A stretch of 10,416 nt of DNA, from NCBI GenBank assembly GCA_030837395.1, contig JAUPKO010000010.1, positions 1 through 10,416 of the forward strand, given 5' to 3'. Origin of the DNA: Actinomycetota bacterium (GTDB lineage Bacteria; Actinomycetota; Actinomycetes; S36-B12; UBA10799). This document shows positions 5,780-10,416 of this stretch, piece by piece. The position numbers and the translations under genes are program-made. The notes below the pieces were generated by a model. That model had not been told where the DNA came from and made no database searches. It saw nothing but the letters and a program-made list of their open reading frames with translations. Numbering within the stretch: the first letter of the stretch is position 1; every line of letters begins with the position of its first letter.

Positions 5780-8700
5780 CGGCGCAACCTCCGGGTCCAC
5801 CACAGACTGCCTGCCGTCCAGATCATCGCCAGTAGCATCGCCACCGGGAACAGGTAGAGGCCCTTGCGAGAGGTCATCGAAGGCAGGTAGGTGATGGTCC
5901 CGGTGACGCCGTCGGGCCCGACCAGCCAGCCGTTCATCCAACCCTCCACCGCGATGTGGTCATCGGTCACCGCTTTCAGCGACCACCCAGGCGCGAAGGT
6001 CTCCGCGAGGGCGAGGATGCCCGGCCCCTGGGTCGATGTGACTTTGAAGTTGGCGGGGTTCAATCGGTTCCATTCCGGCTGATATTGTCTCGGCGCGGCC
6101 AGCGCCGCGGCCCCGCCCTCGGGCTCCCGGATCAACACCACGGAGACCGGTGACGCGACGGGGCGCAGTTTCACTTCTCGGTACTCCACGCGCGACTGTT
6201 CCTGGCCCTCCAGGTCACGCAGGCCGTAGAGGTAGAGCCGGGTCTCGACGGTGCCCGGGTCCGGCCGGACGAACACCTCGTACGGGGTCCAGCCGTCCCA
6301 CGGGCCGGCGACCGGCAACCGCTGGCACAGGTCCGGACCTTTGAGGAACAGACAGATCTTGGGGTTGCGCAGTTTGACGGATCTGGCCTCCATGGTGAGT
6401 TGGTAGAGCGAGGAGGCACCCATGTTCGAGGCCGTGGCGCCCAGGCACGCCATGTGATCCTTGGCCGAGAGCGCGTAGGTGGGGTTGTTGGGATCCTCGC
6501 TGAGGATCTCCGCGGCTAGTCCGGCCTCGTCGGCGGTGAGGTCGTCGTAGCGGAAGCAGTCCTGCAGCGGTTCGAACGGCTCCAGGATGCTGCCGTTGAG
6601 GCCGCCTTCGATGGTCATGGTGTGCTCGCCTGCGGTCAGCGGCACACTCACCGGCGCCACGATCGGTGGGTTGACGGTCTCCTCCAGCACCGGCGCGAGC
6701 GCCTCGATCTTGACGTTGCGGTAGTCGGTGACGGTTCGGGGCAGTAGCCGCTCGCCGACATCCGCGTGCAGGATGATCTGGATCTGCTCCGCAGCATCGT
6801 CCACCACGACGAACTGCTCGAACGGCGTCCACTCGGTGCTCAACGCTGCTCGTGGCGCCCGAGCGCAGCCTTCGACGCCGACCTGCCACACGCAGACCTG
6901 CGGCCGCTTGCCCTCCACCTGGCGGTATTCCAGCCGCACCCGCAGCAACTGCCCGGGGGTCGGGTTGGTCACGACGAGTCGGGTACAGGCTGCGTGGTCG
7001 GCGGCCGACAGCCGGATTCCCTCGCCGTCGCCAGCCGGTAGCGGTTCCTTTTTCAGTTGCAGTTCGGCAGTTGGGCGCGGCTCGTAGTTGTTGCAGTCGT
7101 ATACGTCCGAGGGGGTCGTGATCTTGGCGGGTGGGTCGGCTGGGACGTAGGCCGCGACCGGGGTGGCGGCGCCGACGCGCAGCGCGCGGGCCTCGGATCT
7201 GGTGCCGGGGTCGATGCCCCACTCGTCCATTGAGACGAACCGAGTGCCAGCCTGCACCGCGACGATGTCCGTGCGGGGCACGGGCAACTTCAGGGGTGGG
7301 CGGGTCGACACGACTCGCCCGTCGATGGCCACCGAGCTGGGGTCCGCGAGCACGAGCTGTTTGGCCGCTTGATCGACCGACGGCACCAGTACCGGCGCCG
7401 CCCGGGATCGCTGCGTGACCTGGAAGGATCCCGGTTCGGCGAACGACACTTTGGTGGTGGCCACCTGGCCGTCGTCCACGGCGGGCACCGGCCACTGCAC
7501 GGCGTCCTCGGTCGCTGACGGGGAGTTGTCGATGAGCGCGGCCACCGGAGGTGTGGCCCCCTTCGGCAACTTGGGTTTGATTTGGGGCTTCACCGTGGTG
7601 CCGGTGCCCATGCTCCCGATCACCCCGGCTGCTGCTTCGGGCCGCCAGCCGACGGAGAGCATGTTGTCGTACTGCCGCACCGTGTCCGACGATCCGTCGC
7701 CCACCTGCCACAGTTCCAACGGGCCTTCCACGGTCTTGGTCACGCCCGGCACCTGTGCCATGGCTGCCGAGAGGATGCGGTCGTCGGCGAAGCTGCGGTT
7801 GGGTATGCCTCGAACGAGGTCGTGCCGAACGATCACCTCGGAGACCCCGATGCTGTCGAGCAAGGCGGGTACGGCGTCGAAGTCGCCGGTGAGCAGGGCG
7901 GTCTCCACGCCGCGGGTGTTGGCCTGGAAGCCGGGGGTGTCGCCGAAGTAGCCGTCCGGTTTGGGGGTGATCACGGGGTGCTCGATGAGCAGGTTGGCGA
8001 TGCTGTCGACGCCGAAGAAGCCCCACGTGGTGGGCATCATGTAGTAGTCGTCCAGCGGCAGCACGAGGACCTTGCCCGAGCGCGTATCGGAGTCGATGGT
8101 GTCGGCCATGTCGCGCCAGAACTCCGGCACCCGCACGTGGGCCGCTGGCTGCAGGGGTCGTTCATCCGGGATCGCCTTGCCGGTTGCCAGGGGGTGCGGG
8201 TAGATCAGGGCCAGCACGGCGGCCAGCATCCCCACGCCGACCCCAACCGGCACGGCGAGGTCGCTGACCTTCGCTGACATCCGGCGCCAGCGGGCCGTGC
8301 CCCCGGCGCCGACCTTTCCTGGGGCACGAGCCTGCCGGGTTGCGGCCAGGCGGCTCAGCAGCCCCTCCACGAAGATCGCGATGAGGATCGCGAAGAGCGT
8401 CACCAGGACTTGGCCGAGTTTGCTCATGGGCTCGCGGAACAGCCAGAACATCGGCGCGTTGAGGTAGAGCCAGAGGTTGACATCGGCGAACGGTTCGTTG
8501 AGCCCCTTGGCCAGGAAGACGAACAGGCCCACTAGGCCCAGGCTGGTGAAGGCCACCCGGCGGCGCCGGTACAGGCCCACGAGGGCGGCCAGGAACACCA
8601 CCGTGGGCAGCATGTAGCGCACCCAGATCCACCACGGTTCGTCGAGTTGGCCGGCGAACGGCAGGTACTGGGGTTTGAACCAGGCCCAGTTGGCGACCAT

Positions 8701-9690
8701 CGTGAGGATGTTGGGGATCTGGTTGTTGATCTGCGACCAGGACCAGTTGGTGGGGTCGGTGAAGGTGGCGTTGGCCTCGGCGCCGCCGCCGCCGGTGTAG
8801 GCCTGGATGAACGGCAACATCCACCAGGCGTTGAGCAGCAGGATCCAGGGTGCCCCCAGAATCTGCCAGATGATGATGCGGCGCACCCCCTGCCAGCCTA
8901 CGAAGAGGGCGCCGATCATGAGGGTGCCGGCCGCGGCCCAACCGGCCGCGACGACGAACATGGGCGGGTTGAACGCCAGGAAGGCGACGGGCCAGAAGAG
9001 CAGTCCGGCGACGGGGGCCGGGACCCGCCTGCCCAGGGCGATCCGGATCGCCAATCCGGTGATGATGGCGATGGTTGCCACGGAGATGATGTTCAGCGGG
9101 TTGGGCAGCCTCGTGAGGAAGAAGCCGTTCATCACCCCGAACGTGCCGGCGAAGACGACCGCGGTGTTGCTGCGCACGAGCGCACCGGCGACGAAGGCCA
9201 TGCCGAACCCGACGCCGCCGTAGATGATCGTGTAGAACAGCCACTGCGCCACGGTCTCGTCGAAGCCGAAGATGCCGACGAAGTTGATCAGGATGAACTC
9301 GAAGGCTCGCCCGATGGTGTGGGCGGCTGACCCACCGCCGGAGATCTGGTGATTCCAGGACCAGGCCATCTCCGGTTGCCAGCCACGCCGGATGAACGCG
9401 CCCATATCGCCGGTGGAGATGAACGTCCCGGCCCGGAACCATCGGGACACGATGAAGGAGGAGATGACGAACACCGTGAGGTAGGCCCACACCCGCCGGG
9501 GCTTCTCACCGGGCGGCTCTCCCACCACGTAGACCGGCTGGGCGCGCCGCTCGGCCATGCGCTTGGCATGGCGACGCTTCCACCAGCTGACGGCACCCAC
9601 GTGTCCATTGTGCGCGACATCACCCGGCGGCGCCCCGTAGCGGTCGAGTTGCGCGGGTGGCGGTTCCGAGTGCGTCATCGATGCGGACAC
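5776..9690 (-). CDS. Large GT-C membrane glycosyltransferase, AftD-like, with extracellular beta modules
   Basis: This is a 1304-residue protein. A cytosolic basic N-terminus (1-65) leads to about 12 membrane helices (about 66-85, 130-218, 226-298, 354-396, 424-446, 478-496), a long external part (about 500-1275) and a final helix (1277-1297) with a basic end. STGDMGAF (D95) in the first external loop suits the GT-C catalytic Asp. LFREPMSK (417-424) resembles the FRxPxK motif of AftD/YfhO-like enzymes, and 520-625 (VPEFWRDMAD, VLVLPLDDYY, SEVIVRHDL) matches the segment after the helices in AftD. Such enzymes use polyprenyl-phosphate sugars outside the membrane. Residues 866-1001 and 1045-1180 are a tandem module; 1203-1270 resembles the YfhO C-terminal domain (FAPGWSLKA). 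The start is GTG 9690, though ATG 9678 is possible. The donor sugar is unknown, and arabinan synthesis is not implied. It probably heads a two-gene operon with the phosphoesterase. Confidence 0.75.
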   Translation of the reverse strand: MSASMTHSEPPPAQLDRYGAPPGDVAHNGHVGAVSWWKRRHAKRMAERRAQPVYVVGEPPGEKPRRVWAYLTVFVISSFIVSRWFRAGTFISTGDMGAFIRRGWQPEMAWSWNHQISGGGSAAHTIGRAFEFILINFVGIFGFDETVAQWLFYTIIYGGVGFGMAFVAGALVRSNTAVVFAGTFGVMNGFFLTRLPNPLNIISVATIAIITGLAIRIALGRRVPAPVAGLLFWPVAFLAFNPPMFVVAAGWAAAGTLMIGALFVGWQGVRRIIIWQILGAPWILLLNAWWMLPFIQAYTGGGGAEANATFTDPTNWSWSQINNQIPNILTMVANWAWFKPQYLPFAGQLDEPWWIWVRYMLPTVVFLAALVGLYRRRRVAFTSLGLVGLFVFLAKGLNEPFADVNLWLYLNAPMFWLFREPMSKLGQVLVTLFAILIAIFVEGLLSRLAATRQARAPGKVGAGGTARWRRMSAKVSDLAVPVGVGVGMLAAVLALIYPHPLATGKAIPDERPLQPAAHVRVPEFWRDMADTIDSDTRSGKVLVLPLDDYYMMPTTWGFFGVDSIANLLIEHPVITPKPDGYFGDTPGFQANTRGVETALLTGDFDAVPALLDSIGVSEVIVRHDLVRGIPNRSFADDRILSAAMAQVPGVTKTVEGPLELWQVGDGSSDTVRQYDNMLSVGWRPEAAAGVIGSMGTGTTVKPQIKPKLPKGATPPVAALIDNSPSATEDAVQWPVPAVDDGQVATTKVSFAEPGSFQVTQRSRAAPVLVPSVDQAAKQLVLADPSSVAIDGRVVSTRPPLKLPVPRTDIVAVQAGTRFVSMDEWGIDPGTRSEARALRVGAATPVAAYVPADPPAKITTPSDVYDCNNYEPRPTAELQLKKEPLPAGDGEGIRLSAADHAACTRLVVTNPTPGQLLRVRLEYRQVEGKRPQVCVWQVGVEGCARAPRAALSTEWTPFEQFVVVDDAAEQIQIILHADVGERLLPRTVTDYRNVKIEALAPVLEETVNPPIVAPVSVPLTAGEHTMTIEGGLNGSILEPFEPLQDCFRYDDLTADEAGLAAEILSEDPNNPTYALSAKDHMACLGATASNMGASSLYQLTMEARSVKLRNPKICLFLKGPDLCQRLPVAGPWDGWTPYEVFVRPDPGTVETRLYLYGLRDLEGQEQSRVEYREVKLRPVASPVSVVLIREPEGGAAALAAPRQYQPEWNRLNPANFKVTSTQGPGILALAETFAPGWSLKAVTDDHIAVEGWMNGWLVGPDGVTGTITYLPSMTSRKGLYLFPVAMLLAMIWTAGSLWWTRRLRR
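5788..5792 (-). promoter_or_regulatory. Ribosome binding site of the phosphoesterase gene
   Basis: GGAGG on the minus strand lies 8 nt before the ATG at 5779, inside the end of the glycosyltransferase gene. With the 4-bp ATGA overlap it supports coupled translation and fixes the start. Confidence 0.75.
6151..6558 (-). repeat. Module B of the internal tandem duplication in the glycosyltransferase
   Basis: This encodes residues 1045-1180, with C1045, C1082, C1113 and C1122 matching the module A cysteines at an offset of 179-180. The landmarks LSAKDHMAC (1074), NPKICLF (1109), WTPYEVFV (1134) and YREVKLR (1170) keep the 180-residue spacing. The rest is diverged, so the duplication is old and both copies appear to be held by selection. 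Confidence 0.75.
6688..7095 (-). repeat. Module A of an internal tandem duplication in the glycosyltransferase
   Basis: This encodes residues 866-1001, a beta-rich external module with cysteines C866, C902, C933 and C942. Landmarks are LSAADHAAC (894), RPQVCVW (929), WTPFEQFV (954) and YRNVKIE (990). Nearly every landmark recurs exactly 180 residues later in module B, so this is a duplicated domain, probably a carbohydrate-binding-type sandwich with two disulfides. The binding role is inference. Confidence 0.75.
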
Positions 9691-9711
9691 GGCTGCGCCT
9701 ACCCTTGAGCC
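9691..9711. promoter_or_regulatory. 21-bp divergent start region with overlapping -10 elements
   Basis: Only 21 bp separate the GTG of the glycosyltransferase (9690) from the ATG of the next gene (9712). On the plus strand TACCCT (9700-9705) ends 6 nt before the ATG, a good leaderless -10. On the minus strand TAGGCG (9696-9701) overlaps it and lies 5 nt before the GTG, a weaker match. The -35 parts of both promoters would fall inside the opposite gene, so expression of the two is likely linked or competing. Confidence 0.45.
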
Positions 9712-10416
9712 ATGAGTCCGTCTGCCATCACGTCTCCGCCCGCCCCCACCGGTCGCTTGACCCGGGCCGCACTCCGGGCAGCCTTGGCCACTGCACTCAC
9801 CGAGGCGGGCGCCATATGGGCCTGGCAGGGGCCAAGGGGGGCCCCGGCGGTGTGGGATGAGTCCCGCGGACCGTCGGACCTGGACCTGTGGTGGGCGCCC
9901 ACTGCCGACCAGAAGCGTGACGTCCTCGCGGCACTACGGCGGGTTTCGCCGTACGCGGTGGTGGCCGAGTCCGCCGACACCCGTCGGCTGCAGCACCTGA
10001 GCCTGGCCTTCGAGGTGGCCGGGGACCTAGCTGTGATCGACTTCACCGAAGGTGACTTGCGGGTGGGTGCGGTGCTGCTCGTCCCAGCTGCGGACATCAC
10101 GGTCGACGACTCGGAGTCGACTGCGCCACGGCTGGCAGGTACGGCAGGGGCCGCCGACCTGCTGGTGCGGCCCTTGTTGCGGGGCAAGGTGCCGCCGGCG
10201 GCGCGGCTGGACCAGGCGCGGGCGTGCTGGGCCCAGGCGTCGCAGGCGCGGCGCGAGGCGGCGCTTGATCGGTGGCGCGGTCAGATCGGCGAGGAGGCCG
10301 ACACCATCGCGGAGGTGCTCGGCGGCGACACCCCCGACGACTACCTGGCGCGCCGGGTGCGTGGCCGGCTGTTGCGGCGCACCATCGCGCCGAGCGGCCT
10401 GCGGGCGGCGTGGGCA
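9712..10416 (+). CDS. Protein with nucleotidyltransferase-like N-terminal domain, 3' end cut by window edge
   Basis: 235 codons are present and the frame stays open at the right edge. After a Pro/Ala-rich start, residues 20-155 resemble a nucleotidyltransferase fold: a helix at 16-32, then RGPSDLDLWW with D56 and D58 as the DxD pair, a helix at 64-76, and a third acidic strand at AVIDFTEGDL (D110). A short LAGTAGAADLLVRPLLRGKVP segment and a charged helical stretch (165-225) follow. Bacterial proteins with this N-terminus often carry a thymidylate-kinase-like or other domain behind it, but that part would lie beyond the window. The usual GS motif before DxD is degenerate (RGPSD), so activity is uncertain. 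The start is supported by a -10 box 6 nt upstream; no Shine-Dalgarno is seen. The substrate is not known; a role in glycan synthesis is suggested only by its neighbours. Confidence 0.6.
   Translation, partial: MSPSAITSPPAPTGRLTRAALRAALATALTEAGAIWAWQGPRGAPAVWDESRGPSDLDLWWAPTADQKRDVLAALRRVSPYAVVAESADTRRLQHLSLAFEVAGDLAVIDFTEGDLRVGAVLLVPAADITVDDSESTAPRLAGTAGAADLLVRPLLRGKVPPAARLDQARACWAQASQARREAALDRWRGQIGEEADTIAEVLGGDTPDDYLARRVRGRLLRRTIAPSGLRAAWA

Noticed and set aside
4754..5857. 367-codon open frame on the plus strand
   Set aside because: It is antisense to the phosphoesterase, whose frame carries clear metallophosphoesterase motifs.
5779..5941. N-terminal extension of the phosphoesterase to 5941
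   Set aside because: It would overlap the glycosyltransferase by about 160 bp, encodes Arg/His/Asp-rich non-conserved sequence, and lacks the GGAGG/ATGA start signals found at 5779.
6215..8026. 603-codon open frame on the minus strand
   Set aside because: It is an Arg/Gly/Pro-rich alternate frame within the glycosyltransferase gene, whose own frame has membrane helices and conserved motifs.

Overview
This window is GC-rich, almost fully coding DNA that looks like a chromosome segment of a high-GC Gram-positive bacterium (Actinomycetota). The signs are third-position GC bias, TANNNT-type -10 boxes placed 6-7 nt before start codons (leaderless mRNAs), GGAGG/AAGGAG ribosome binding sites at other genes, actinobacterial-style secreted proteins, and a very large membrane glycosyltransferase resembling the AftD arabinofuranosyltransferase group. 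The genus cannot be fixed from the sequence. I saw no rRNA, tRNA, CRISPR array, transposase or phage gene.

Layout, left to right. (1) 1-1226, minus: a MATE/Wzx-type polysaccharide flippase that runs off the left edge. (2) 1227-1348: a divergent intergenic region with a 14-bp palindrome and a leaderless promoter. (3) 1349-1942, plus: a small secreted protein with one Ig-like domain and a C-terminal membrane anchor. (4) 1919-2611, minus: a two-component protein made of a degenerate receiver-like domain and an HPt domain; its 3' end overlaps gene 3 tail to tail. (5) 2662-2713: a 23-bp stem terminator. (6) 2727-4523, minus: a secreted protein with several fibronectin type III modules and a C-terminal LamG-like domain. 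(7) 4524-4750: an intergenic region with a promoter candidate and a very long imperfect hairpin. (8) 4751-5779, minus: a membrane-anchored metallophosphoesterase with altered active-site residues. (9) 5776-9690, minus: a 1304-residue GT-C glycosyltransferase, overlapping gene 8 by 4 bp (ATGA). (10) 9712-10416, plus: a gene with a nucleotidyltransferase-like N-terminus that runs off the right edge; its start lies only 21 bp from the divergent glycosyltransferase start.

Taken together this reads as a cell-envelope or surface-glycan neighbourhood: a flippase to move lipid-linked glycan, a polytopic glycosyltransferase that acts outside the membrane with a co-translated phosphoesterase, two exported adhesin-like proteins, and an HPt phosphorelay protein that may or may not be connected. 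No known complete system is recognised. The most unusual items are the tandem four-cysteine module in the glycosyltransferase, the substituted catalytic residues of the phosphoesterase, the pseudo-receiver/HPt protein, and the 124-nt hairpin whose base pairing reaches into a stop codon.
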